Of a stretch of 64,000 nucleotides of DNA, positions 42,801-54,287 are shown piece by piece. The translations under genes and the position numbers were made by a program. Within the stretch, counting starts at the first letter, position 1; each line of letters opens with the position of its first letter. Below the pieces are notes generated by a model, which did no database searches, was not told where the DNA came from, and saw nothing but the letters and a program-made list of their open reading frames with translations. The stretch lies in the NCBI RefSeq assembly GCF_000218685.1, contig NW_006763291.1:3025173-3089172 (forward strand), in the 5' to 3' direction. Origin of the DNA: Serpula lacrymans var. lacrymans S7.9. Its lineage: Eukaryota; Basidiomycota; Agaricomycetes; Boletales; Serpulaceae.

Positions 42801-42921
42801 GAATCTTATGCGCATCCAAAAGAGATTCAGCCTGAGATATGAGTGTGGAAGGTAGGAGTGACTGTATGGAATTCTGGCCAAGGATAAGGACACCAGAACG
42901 CGGGAATGACGAGGGTCTCAT
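39822..42921 (-). CDS. C-terminal half of a Vps3/TGFBRAP1-like tethering protein
   Basis: This is the alpha-solenoid part of the protein whose propeller half lies at 22936-24600. In order: GVLILGQNSIQSLLPSTLIS (about 42890), ELRYVYQRIGFQCLAETLFE (about 42650), VLVSYFPDLRGHLFG (about 42550), ILNGEARNMLEVFLRKW (about 42200), DTVLAKIFVLGDKPTDLHAL (Vps39-type domain, about 41980), RWVIWLTKKDPDRALKLL (about 41600), LTYFASTTPDSPAKRIRLKT (about 41020) and IPLVPPDWSLNVLSSFLARS then HEGQIVKAMSSGQNLD (about 40270-40130). The stop is at 39822. Eight or more introns, all joinable. The first in-frame ATG (42921) sits right before the solenoid; the open frame extends about 130 bp further up but has no ATG and no CNH sequence. 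Expressed or not, it lacks its propeller. Confidence 0.8.
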
Positions 42922-43424
42922 TGCGGCAACTGGATATTGTAACCTTGGACCAATGACAAGCAACTCAGTAGATACTCTGGCTTTTCGAGAATATGCCACC
43001 CTTGTCCGCCAGATTGTTCTGAACGGGGATGTGCTGTCCGCTGTCCACGATGTTCAGGTAATGCTGTACCAATGCTGTATTGCCTGAGGTGGGCACGCAT
43101 AAAGCCGAAGACTAGTATTACATAATCAAATCGTATGCAAATTCTGCCACAATAAACGTCAGTACTTACGCTTGACTCTATTCATGTCTTGTCTTGGGAT
43201 TTCTGTAGGATCAAGCTATCGCCAAAATTTGCCTTACTCTTTGCTTCGATGCGATTTTCTTGCGATTTTCTAGCATTTTTACTCTCCCGGCGCTTTGTGT
43301 CATGACGAATGTGGAGAATTCGATAACCATAGATCTTTATCTGAGCTTGCAAAGCTATGTCTGGAACATTGTGCTTTATAGTCACATATTTTCATCTCAA
43401 GATTATCCACTGTAAGCCCCCAAT

Positions 43425-46400
43425 ATGCACCCCTCGACTTTACTGGCGCCAGTCCTGAATTTTGCGAAGAAGATACTGTCTCTTGGTTTTCCCATTTCTT
43501 CCATACGCCGTTTATTTTCCGTGCTCTGCTTCTGGGCGAAGTTATTCGGTCATAAATCGCCAGCTTCCGGTGGTCCTTTGATAAGGCGCGAGCGGTTTCA
43601 TAGAAAGCGAGACAACCCGCCAACAACCATATGTGCAAGTATATTACCTGGTGTAGAAGGGGAGATAGTGATTACCAGGCCGCCGTCAACATCGATCCAG
43701 CCTATACATTCTCCCTGTCCTGTTAGGAAGTTTGCCTCGCAGGATGGATATCCAACAGCCGCGATCTCAAGATCATCTCTCGATAAGGCTTGTAGCAATG
43801 ATAATATCAATAAAGAGCCCAAATGCTATACCGTAGAGGCAGGCATCTCTACCATCGGTGCATCCTCAAGTGACAATGATACACTTACTGAAGATCCTTA
43901 TTCACTCTATACATCAAATCTCATGAATATACCACCATATATGCGATCAGTGGCGTCTCCTTCATCGTCTCGCCATAGTTTGCACGTTCCATCTGCTGAT
44001 AACAATAACTTCAATGAACCTATCTTACGGCCTGTTAGTTCAGCGTCGAGTGTCAGTCGACGTTCGCGGGCTTCTTACCCTCGGTATACAGCACCGCTCC
44101 TCCCTCTCACAAATATTGAGGCGACCAGTAGTCACAATGGGCCTAACGGTGCTGTCGCCGTAGCTCCTGCTAGGCTTATTGCCCAACCAAATGGTGACAG
44201 GCCTGGAACTCCTGTTCTCGTTTTTGAATCAAGCATCCCAGAAGTTCACCCTCTATTGACAATGCATGCCAGTGAACAGAGATATGGGATGACGCACAAG
44301 ATGTTCGTGGTTTAGCGTCCAACCTTATTGTTCACGCTAATTTATTCTTGCAGATCCACCGACCAGCAATCACACGAAATTCCTGCTCTACAACTGAGCT
44401 ACCCAGAGCACGAGTGAGCTTGTGTTTCGTTCTAAGACATCCCTTTAATCTTACCTTGCTTCAGTGGAGCTCTTCCACCTGAATGGACCAAACCATTGCA
44501 ACCTGAAGGCGCGTGTTACTTTATGCACAAGGAGAGAGTAAGGAATCAACGACAATGAGGAATCAGCATAATTAGAGCTCACCATTACAGAGGATATTCA
44601 CCCATGCGGACATCTGTGACCCCGATGTGCTTGATGACATCATAAATCTCGCAGACCACATACAGAAGGAACTTCAATGCCAGTTATCTTCGGATTATCA
44701 TAACGAAATTGAACTTGTGATCGAGCCCCGTACGGGGAAGAATGATGCGCTTGTGGGTCTATACTACTTCGTGGACCCACGGAACCAATGTGTATTTTGG
44801 CTGGAAAACTGTGATGGCTCACCTTTCCTCAATGAATGCAAGGGTGTTCGTCAACTCTCTCACAAAAGTAGGTTCATTTGGCATTTATTGCAATGTCGTT
44901 GATACTAACCCTCGTTAGAATTGGCAGTAACTGCTCAATACTGGTGAGTTAGGATTCAATTTGGTTTCAGATAACGCCTTTTTCTGAAATATCATAGGAA
45001 ACATTGGGAGTTATTCCCAAATTTATGCCATGTATCTGAAGATATATTAGAGGAATTGAAGAACATGTTATTGCAAGCTCGCTGTGGTACGTGTAGATTT
45101 AATCATGCGGCTTCCATTAACCCTTGCTATTCCCCGACCATGGTAGATCATATAATGTCAGAAGAATCCACGGCCCCGCTCAATGCTGAGGTGTTGTCAC
45201 AGCTCTTTGACATCGTGAACAACATCAAATGTGCCTGTTCAGCTTCTCAGCGAAAGATAATACGACTCACATGACACTTGCAGTAACTGGTAACCCAAAT
45301 TTAAGCGTCTATCGCGCTTGGATAGTAGGTGAGCAAGTGATTCGTGGTTGTAGTTCATTTTTACAGGGGCTAAATATTTCTGTGAAGGCAGGATTATGCA
45401 TGAATTCGGTAAGCTTTTCTTCTTCTTCTTTCTATGTTTCCTTAAAGAGTATCGAAGCACGCAATCAATTTCTCAACTTCTACGGCCAAAAGTGCGCTCG
45501 TCTTGGCGTCTTGCAATCGATTTACGGGGAAGATCTTGAGCAACGATCATGGAAAATGTCTGTTCTCTCTCATGCTTTGTTTGGCGCTCCAAAGGTGCAT
45601 GTCGAGGCATTGCACAAGCTATATGTAGACGGCATTGCGTGTACATTTACATGGAAACGATTTATGGAAAACCTCAACAGCGAGGTCCAAGACTTTAACT
45701 TGCTGGTGCGTATATTGACATCGTCTCCTTTCAATCAAGGGGCTGATTCATCCGTTTCGGTTCAAAGGCTAGCGTTTTACTTAACGCCAACGTGGGGTTC
45801 TTAGCCATACAAAGTGTTGATAATGGCAGTGGTGCCAATGACAACGCTCGGTCCTTAACTCAGATCGCCAGTTATTTATCCCTGGTTGCAAGTGTTGGAA
45901 GCATCGTTCTTGGTTTAGTACTCGTTCGGCACACACGTACTAAAAAAAATGATTCTGCTGACAAAACTGTACGTTGTTTCCTGTGTTACTGCTACATTCT
46001 AAGTGATTGGTTGTTGGTCTTGTCAGGCCAACTTTTTGAGGCATATGAAGCACAATCAATTCGGCCAAGAAACACTTGCTGTGATTTATAGTCTTCCCTA
46101 CGCTCTTCTCATGTGGGGGTATGTCGTACATAAATGACTTCTGGTTCTTTCTAACTGTAAAAATCTTACCAGAATGCTGCTATTCTTGGCCGCATTTTCT
46201 TTCGAGTGCTACAAACCTGCAGACGACCTCTCCCGCCTATTAGTTGGCATCACCTCACTAGCGGTAGGCCTTCTCGTTATCTGGTGCATTGTTGCTCTCA
46301 GGGCGGGGCTGAATGGACGTGATGCTGACTGGCGGAACTTTGTCCCACGGCGAGTACAAAAAATATTGGATCGAGAAGTGACGGGCCAAGACATGGAGGA

Positions 46401-46596
46401 TGACAATGGTTCTCAACTGAGCGTCATTTCGCGTTTATGGCAGTTCGCTTCGCTGGGAAAGGCTGTCAGAGCCCAGTCATCTCAGGATCCGGACATAGAA
46501 TTGGCGGCAGCAGGTTCAAATTCTGGTGTTCATTGTACTTTACGGGTTCGAGCTGCAACTGGAGATTCTGTTCCGTCGTCCGAGGTTGAAGCTTAA
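43425..46596 (+). CDS. WW-domain protein with C-terminal membrane helices
   Basis: A conserved agaric protein of unknown role. ATG 43425 opens a long first exon with a hydrophobic N terminus (LLAPVLNFAKKILSLGFPIS), then a disordered Ser-rich part. A WW-like domain follows (LPPEWTKPLQPEGACYFMHK, then RRIFTHADICDPDVLDD, about 44470-44640), then a conserved helical region (YYFVDPRNQCVFWLENCDG; RLGVLQSIYGEDLEQRSW). Three membrane segments close the protein: IASYLSLVASVGSIVLGLVL (about 45870), YSLPYALLMWGMLLFLAAFS (46090-46200, across an intron) and SRLLVGITSLAVGLLVIWCI (about 46230). The second Trp of canonical WW domains is not evident. The stop is at 46594. At least eight introns. It is divergent from the Vps3-like C-terminal fragment; about 500 bp separate the two starts. 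Confidence 0.72.
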
Positions 46597-46957
46597 CAAC
46601 TCTGTATAGAATTTCTGTATTTATATTGGGTGTAATTCTAGAGCATTTACTGAATCATGTATGTAAACACCAGTTCTACGACTGAATCATATAGCTTGCT
46701 CTTTGAGGTTATCATCCGTCTTGAACACAGAAGAATAAGAGATGAAAAGTCGGCAGATCGAACGGCATCTAGTCTAATGCTGACTTCGATAAACTCACCT
46801 TGAATATCGAACAAGATGTATACGCGATTCTATAAGATTTTTGAACCTAATTTGAGGCATTTTACCAGTAGAACCCACACTTCATTTAGACCTACGTATG
46901 TCAATCTCATCTGGACTATTTCGTGGATCGAATCTACGAGTAGGACCCGATCTATGA

Positions 46958-47574
46958 TCAAGAGTCAAAGACCCAGTCGCCATAGATCACACTGGGCTCT
47001 GTACTCAGCCCAAAGCTCGACCACATGCCCGGTGATAATGCAAGGCCATATGGCGGACAGGTAGTACACTAATAACATCAGTCGTTAAAAAACTGGATAG
47101 GACGAAGAATAATCTAACACCAGAGAAGGGGAACTGACCTCGTTGACAATTTGGCCTGTAGAAGACATCCCTTCGTAACTGACTGTTACGTATTCAAGAC
47201 AGCGTGAGCCGCCTTCGTATTGCTAAAATAATATTAACATTAAGCATGATATCAAGGCATGTCATTCAATTTGGATGCTGACTTCGGAGTTGATTGATAC
47301 GATCTAGAGAACGTAGGCCGTCAAACTTTTGTTTAGTACCACGTTGATTTGAAAATAGAATAATGGACCATACGAAGTCGTTTAATTCCATCGTCGTACC
47401 GCAAGTACTGTTGCCCAATGCAAGGAAGTAAACGATAGTTGCATTGTCGAACCGCTTAGAAAGTGTGATAGTTTCTTCACGCAGTTGCAATTGATCCTTC
47501 TGCAAATTGAGGCTTGCCGCAGAAGCTAAAGAAAGCGTCAAAGAAGAAAGCAGAAGCTTAGTGAATAGTTTCAT
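46958..47574 (-). CDS. secreted double-psi beta-barrel (RlpA/barwin-like) protein
   Basis: A small secreted protein of the RlpA-like/barwin superfamily found in expansin-like proteins and some protease inhibitors. ATG 47574 starts a signal peptide MKLFTKLLLSSLTLSLASA. The barrel begins at ATIVYFLALGNSTCGTTMEL. After removal of an intron it continues QYEGGSRCLEYVTVSYEGMS, and after a second intron (donor in VNEG-GTCAG, acceptor TTATTAG) the frame reads CTTCPPYGLALSPGMWSSFG and stops at 46958 after GDWVFDS. The conserved Cys pair and the IVNEC segment correspond to the typical IVDEC motif; the Asp usual there is Asn here. That change hits a residue involved in catalysis in relatives, so it may be non-enzymatic. 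Length about 130 residues. Confidence 0.75.
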
Positions 47575-48196
47575 GAGTGCGTGACGTTTGTTATAAAAGC
47601 TCAGGACCTTGCTCAAACCAAGTGAGTATGTGGATTAACTTGAAGGCCTACCTTTATATCGGATCAATTCAATGCTTTTTTTTTTTAAAGCAAGCGCTTC
47701 TTGACATCAGTACCTGTTCCTAGCTGTTTTTGTAGCTTCTTATGCAGTGACCAGACCAGGAAGCAATATATACGCCAGTGTTAGCAACCATGTTCAGTAC
47801 AATCAAAGGAATCTGAGTCATACCGTATTCCGGATCGTAAATCTGACAGCCTGAGACGGGGAATGCTAGCCGATTGAACAGGAGCTTTCATTTTTACATG
47901 GCGCTCGAGCTATGCCAGCTTGATCGATGTGTGAGCTGATATTCACGGCACACATTATAATCTGAGTCTCAGCAAATATTATGGACGTTCCACCGCGAGA
48001 CCATGACATACTGGATGCCACGGTAAAATTACGGGTGAAGACGATGAGATGATCATTGAGTCTGGACGGCAAAGGTCAAACGTGTAAGTTTTCTCTCATA
48101 CTTATGTTACCTGCTTTTACTTTGTTACAAGCGGTCGTGGCTGTGCTCGGTTCTTTCCTGGTTTGTTTCCCACCACGGCTTGTCTGAAGTTGATTC
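47575..48196. other. intergenic spacer with divergent promoters
   Basis: This holds the promoters of the minus-strand barrel protein (TTTATA on the plus strand at 47653-47658, a TATAAA for the minus gene 79 bp before its ATG) and of the plus-strand gene at 48197. A run of ten or more T lies at about 47678. No other gene seen. Confidence 0.4.
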
Positions 48197-48676
48197 ATGG
48201 CGCTTCCACCAGCATCCTTTACTGTTGGTTCTCTCTACCTTGCTGGTTTCGCTCAAGCGCGTGCTCCACATGCAGGCCTCATCATTCCATCCAGAACCTC
48301 TTCAGGACGCCTCGTGCACATCCGCATAGACCGCGAGACCTCTCCAACATGGGCATACCAGTCCAGGGCTCAGAAGATCGAGGGAGACATGTTCTTCTCC
48401 ACCCTGCTTAAGCTACGAGATGTATCGGCGGGAAGTATCACTGTCGCCCAGCTCGAGGAGGCCGCTATGTCAGTGCCTGCGCCCGACAACGATGAATTTG
48501 GAGAGTGCTTGCCGTGGGTGTTGCAGGTCGTGCAGACACTCCATGATATGGACTTGATCGTTTTGACTGATATCAAAGATCTCGGGAAAGAGTTCGAGGA
48601 ATTTGCTACTGGAAATAAGGCGTATGCTACCAGAACTAAATTCCCAAACGTGAAGGCCTCTCAGTTCTGTACCTGA
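48197..48676 (+). CDS. small conserved fungal protein, 159 residues
   Basis: A single exon from ATG 48197 to stop 48676. The sequence looks like a family widespread in agarics: LYLAGFAQARAPHAGLIIPS, then RLVHIRIDRETSPTWAYQSR, and APDNDEFGECLPWVLQVVQT. The function of this family is unknown to me. The pattern HAG, HIRID and the GECLPWV block (a Cys and two His in suggestive places) resembles papain-like folds but I cannot claim catalysis. No signal peptide, no membrane segment, so probably cytosolic. Confidence 0.8.
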   Translation: MALPPASFTVGSLYLAGFAQARAPHAGLIIPSRTSSGRLVHIRIDRETSPTWAYQSRAQKIEGDMFFSTLLKLRDVSAGSITVAQLEEAAMSVPAPDNDEFGECLPWVLQVVQTLHDMDLIVLTDIKDLGKEFEEFATGNKAYATRTKFPNVKASQFCT

Positions 48677-48975
48677 GTTCTAAGTGTTGTATAGGGACAA
48701 AAATGCGCATGCCAAGAGTAATTGGGGCCCTATATACGTAGGATCTTGCCGGACTCAGTGCTATATACCTTATGTGTCTGCTTCATTTGTTCATTTCCTG
48801 TATTCGCGTGATCAAATACTTCCATTCATTTGACGCGACGTGGGCCTATAATTTGTCTCGAGGCTTGAAACATAGCCTCTCCTCTCATTCCTCGCAGTAA
48901 CAGGGGTATCTTCATCAAAAGAAAAACAACGTACAACTTCGTTAGTCCTTATATACAAAGCTTCGCACCAAACTA
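48677..48975. other. convergent 3' spacer
   Basis: About 300 bp between the stops of the small conserved gene (plus) and the GH92 gene (minus). It should hold both 3' ends; nothing else is visible. Confidence 0.4.
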
Positions 48976-51900
48976 TCAGTCAAATCCTCCAGTAGACAAC
49001 GAGGGAGGAAGCGCATCAGCCCCAGCACCGCAAGTCACATTGATATCCTTCGTCAACTCCAAAACCACTGTCGAGCCCTTGACAAAGACGTCAAAATCGA
49101 GGTAACAGTTCGACTGCCATGGTTGTCCGTCAATAGTGACATTCTGCATATATACATATTCAGCTTTGGAAACTATAAATCGCTCTGCTGTAAATGACGA
49201 ACCTTTACGAAAACGTTTCCTCCAGTCCCATCTGCAGGGTTGCCTTGGAATCCATTCGATTTGATGGTCGTAGTTGTGTTGAAAATCGGGTTATAGAATG
49301 ATATTTGTGGGAAGAACGGAGAGGCGAGGAGATATTGGCGGGTAGCTGGGACGGGATACATTCCAGCGAGGTAGAAAAATGCGTAGGACGCCATGACACC
49401 TTTGGCAGACTGTCAGATCAGACAAGAAGAAGAAAAAAACGGTCTGTTTGCTAACCAGAATCTGGGTTGAGCTCTCGAGTAAGACACTTGTTTAATACTG
49501 AGATGAAGAAGAGAAAGTACGCACCATCGTTCCCAGGAATACCACTAACAGTAGTATTAAATGATTCGGCGATGATTTGACGAGACTGTTGCGTGCTAAG
49601 CCCTGGAGCGTTAGCGTAATGGTACATGAACGGAATCTGCATAGACGGTTCGTCTGTCACGTCAAAGTATCCCTGTGAAAACAGTCTAGTGACAAAGTAA
49701 CTTGAGAAAAGGGGAGAAAATATACCTGATCAAACATGATGTTGAGCCGGTTGACGAATTTTTGAACTCCTCCTTGAAGCTCAATAAGTGCTGCAGTATC
49801 GTGAGGAACGAACTAAATGGCAAGTGAATCCTTAACTGATACTTCGGGTCACAAAATACTTACTTGCGAATACTACCCTCAAGATGATATTAATGCGCGG
49901 TTTCGTAGAATATGAATGTACTTACCACCATGGGTGAGGATTCGTAGAACCCATCCCTGTTTGCAGCATTCAAATAGCACGTCGCATGCGTAGGATCGTT
50001 GACGCTGCAGTGACGAGGATCGGTATAGTTAAAGGTCCCATCCACAAATCGATTCTGTCAAATTCAAAATTTATCTATGATATCACACAAGAAGGCAAAT
50101 CAAGAGAACATTACCTGCACCATTCCTGTCACCTCAGGATAACCCGGAAGGGTGATATTGGGGTTCCAGACATTACGGAAGTTGCCCGCGCGTTGTACAT
50201 ACTATCCACATGTATTTAGTCAAACGACTGAGACATAGGACTATGATACATACCTTGGTAGCATCGGCCGTTTCGTTGAGCAGTTTGGACACTTGGGAAA
50301 TCGCAAAATCACCAAAAGCGTACTAATGTTGCGTTGGCATGAACTTCTAGGTAATCACTCAACACAAAATGAAAGTCTGCACACCTCAAGAGTCCTTGAA
50401 ACTTGTTTTGTGTCGGCACCACCAGGTTGATAGATAGCTTGTGGGATATAATCTAGTTGTGGAATTATCAGAGAATTGATAGATATTCATCCCTTCAAAG
50501 CGAGACAAGAGCTGAATGAGATTTACTATATTGCTTCCAAGCAGTCGCCTGTCGTCCCTGTAAATCCCAATTAGGAGGCTGGTCCTCTGCATCGGCCAAA
50601 AGTGCGTTGTACAGGCCAGTCGATGAGACATTGAGAGTTGAAGCATATTCACTAAATCTATCGTAATTCCGATGTTGAGTTCTTCCCAGTAGAATGTAGA
50701 CAACGAGAACTTACTTGACCCAGAATTCTCCAAGGATCGGATCTGCATCTAGTTTCGAGGGAATTCAGCATCAGCATTTGCATAGCCCGCACGATGGCAT
50801 GAATTTGGACTTACTGCTGCTTCCTTGAATCCACTGTTGGTCTGTTGAGCCACGACATTCGGGAAGCCATCCTATCATTCTCATACATCAAGTGCATTGA
50901 CTTCTGACGAGACTGCCACTCACCTTCGTGCTGTTGGATATTTATCATGCCTCGTACAATGCGTGCAAAGTTTACAGGGTCATGCAAAGACATCAAAGGG
51001 TATAAGTTACGGAATGTATCCCACTGGAATAAGACGATGATTTAACACTGCATTTGATAGCGAAAAATGAATATTGTACATACGTTGCAGTAAAACGAAT
51101 CATAGTAAGGCTCTGTTGAATTCCATCTAGGGTTCTCATCGGTATCTATGTACAACAAGCCCCATCAATTAATTCAGAATATACCAACTGATGCACTCAC
51201 AATCGGCTGGTACTATGTGCGTCCTATAAAGCTGGAACAACATATTAATTGCTAAGAAGTAGCAAGCAATTGCAAATCCTACCGATGAATAGAGCAGTGA
51301 CACTGTTTCGTTATCTACGCCTGTAGTATCTACTTGCACGCGAGTCAAGATATCATTCCAGGCGGCACGGCTCTGCTGGACTGTGCCATCAAAATCAAAG
51401 TCAGGAATTTCGTCCTCGGCGTTGGCACAGGCTTGCTCAGGAGAGATAAACGAGACCCCAACACGAGCCAGAATGGTGGTGGGTAGGCTGGAGTCATTGG
51501 AGGCAGGCGGGAACGTCAGGAGACCGCCCGTTTCCGAAATAAACCCTGTGCGATTTTAAATTATAAGTCCAGAAGTCTGGCATAACACAGCGTCTGGCAC
51601 ATACCGGTATATACTTGAATAATGTTGGTGCTGTATTGCACAGGGTTATCGCCAATCCAGACTCCATATTCGGCAGGGCTCGTGAAGTTATATCCTTCGC
51701 CTTTGAAGTCGATACACGTGTATGCATTGTACCTGCCTGGGCCAAAAGAAGCTTGAAATCTGGCTCCTCCTATAAAGCAAGCGCGCAGGGACAGTGACAA
51801 TAAGTGATAATATATTTAGCATTACATGGGCATTCCAAGCTAGCAAGTAAATGTTACCTGTAACGCGTCCAGTAGTAGGGTCGATTTCCATCGTCGGCTC

Positions 51901-52866
51901 AGTACTACTCGTTACCGCGTCATTGGTGATATCGATGACAATGCGCGGCTCAGTGGAATATGCTGGGAACGTGTAACGATGTAGAGCAGTGCGACGCGTG
52001 GAAGTAAGTTCTACTCGTATGTCGGTAGACTACAAGTAGTTCATCAGTAACGCAATTTGAGCCATACGCCTGGATCAAACACAGGTAAGTGGTGTGGCGT
52101 ACTCACGAGATTAGAAGCAAAGTATCCTGGTGAACCAATGTCGTCGGGCGAACCTAATGCCTCAAAAATGAGTAAATGGTTGGGACATTCGCGGTCACGT
52201 GATATGGATTCATGCATATAGTACGCGTCTAGAGCAACTTACCATCTGCAAGTAGTTTGCGTGGAACCTTTCGGGATTCTAGAGACGTCTGACAGGTTGC
52301 AAACGATTCACAGGTTGCAAAGGGCCATAGTTTGAAGTTTGAAAGCGATGCCGACTGAAATCGATGGAAATAAATTGATAACGACTAACCAGAGAACAGT
52401 ATTCACTTACCCCGCCAGTTCCATTATCGTGCAGCTGAGAAAACCCAGTCGCATTGTATGTGGGATCTGCGTCGTATCCAGCTTGCTAAAATAACACGAA
52501 CAGGAGACTATTGTTAATTTGAGACGGTACGTGACTAAAATAGGCGGGTACATTGCCAGGAGAGTCTGTGTCCATGCCAGGTTTCGCCATGCCATGAGGC
52601 GTCGTGGCACCTGAGACAGATGTATAGCAAAACATGTTTCGCTGACATGTAAACTAGCGAAACGCACCAGGAAAGACGTGGCCTCCGTTCGTTGTGCCAA
52701 TGAAGACATTAACATAGCTCGAGGGGTCAGTATCAGTAATTGGCGTGATAGCGCCAGACGAGCCAGAGGAAGCTAAATTTGCAGTTGCATAGGAGCTGAG
52801 AGGAAATGAGGCATATAACGCAGAAAATAGGGCGAGGAAGCGAACTTGGACAAAAGCTGGTTTCAT
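48976..52866 (-). CDS. secreted GH92 alpha-mannosidase
   Basis: An exo-acting, calcium-dependent alpha-mannosidase predicted to trim mannans or N-glycans outside the cell. ATG 52866 begins a signal-type N terminus (FLALFSALYASFPLSSYA). The family's N-terminal beta domain starts YVNVFIGTTNGGHVFPGA (about 52700) and GSPGYFASNLSTDIRVELT (about 52100). The catalytic alpha-barrel shows YDSFYCNWDTFRNLYPL (about 51010-51110), MINIQQHEGWLPECRG (about 50850-50950, across an intron), GGSNADPILGEFWVK (about 50720-50820) and SGAMASYAFFYLAGMYPVP (about 49330-49470). Glycosylation sequons are frequent. About twenty short introns; product near 790 residues, as usual. The stop is at 48976. A TATA box at 52908-52916 supports the start. 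Confidence 0.92.
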
Positions 52867-54287
52867 CGGTGGTTCACTGGGAATGCAAACCCACAGGTGT
52901 GCCCACGATATATATACTTGCTAGGGAATGCATGTGCTCTAACGTCATGTGTGAGTGTATTGAATCAAGGCTGATCAGCTGAGGGTCTCATTGCAACGTT
53001 AAGACGGTCAACGAAGTCTGCTACGAACGTCGAAAGAACGCCAGGAAGCATTCAATCAGCCGAACAATATCTCGTGACCAGCTGACTAATCACACGGGAT
53101 TCTTGCTGCCATCGCGGACACTCATCTGACTCTCCGCTGCAAACACACTTCCTAGTGCGAATTCCCAGCACTTACATTCTAGGGCTCCCTGTCATCATAT
53201 ACTGGACACGGCCAGCATCACGATGCCATCCCAGTTGATGCAGCTCTCTGTTGGTCATGCGCAACCCAACAAACACTGGCACCACACAAGAAAGAAGTGG
53301 AAAAGGACACAATTTTAGTTTCAATTGCCTGTAAGTGATCTTGGCACTACACCACATCTGGACAGCTGCATTCCCCGTCGCAAACGTAAACATCGCCGTC
53401 GTTGAGAATTTAGTATCAATACTAGTAAGCAAGAGTCTTTCTTTTCTGGAGAATCATGATGTTGTTGTGAGGACGCCACCTCCTCTTGCACAATGGAATG
53501 AAGAATACGTATACACCATGTTCCATCATTAGAGTTAGAACACTGTGCTAGTGTGCCTATCACGTTACTGTAAAAGGACACGCACGACTTCCAAGTCGAA
53601 TGTGTTCATACTACTCGCAGGGTGGCCATTTTCCACACGAAGCCCATAAACATCCGCCCTTGTTTCTCTACTCTTTGATCATAAATTGACAGCACTTCTC
53701 TAGCGCATCTACTCCCCTTTCTCCCCTCTTTTGCCTTTAAGATTTGGGTTTGTATTCAAATTTGGAGAATCTTGATTTGGACAATAACGTCCACCGCTAC
53801 CCTGGGCCACCTCACTGACCTTGTCCTCTTCGTCTCCTTCTTCGATACAGGAGAACAACAGAACAACACCTCCTTTTTGAATGTTCGTTCTTAGGCTCTA
53901 TCCATGTCAACCACGGGATTCTCAGTCCGTACTACGTGAACAATACCATGATGGCCGAGACGGCAAGAAAAAGGGTGTGAAGGGGAACATTCCGCAAAGA
54001 GCTTGCTTCCATGAACAAGGAGGGACGTAAAGGGATAGTTGCAGGGTGTTTCTTTATAGGAGATTTGATGACGGATATTCGTCAAGGTCATCTTAAAGTA
54101 CACTCTTTCTATTCCCCGGCGACGGCTCTTGCCGCTGGGAGTCTAGAACGCTTGCTGCCTGATAATAGATTACGAGTCCAAAGGGAATAAACCATTGAGT
54201 ATGTGGAAAGGACATAAAAGTACGACAGCCACCTGGTGAAGTCATCGAAAATGCAATTGTGGCATACAAGATAGAACCTATGATGCC
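52867..54287. other. GH92 promoter and unassigned stretch
   Basis: The first 50 bp hold the GH92 TATA box (52908-52916, minus strand). Beyond that I find no convincing gene. Plus-strand 53335-53532 reads like a piece of a C2 domain (TPPPLAQWNEEYVY), flanked by stops and without exon support, so at best a remnant. The stretch before 54287 is the 3' flank of the microexon transcript. Confidence 0.45.

Noticed and set aside
53335..53532. Plus-strand C2-domain-like fragment (LAQWNEEYVY).
   Set aside because: Only one short motif matches, with stops around it and no neighbouring exons; not enough to call a gene.
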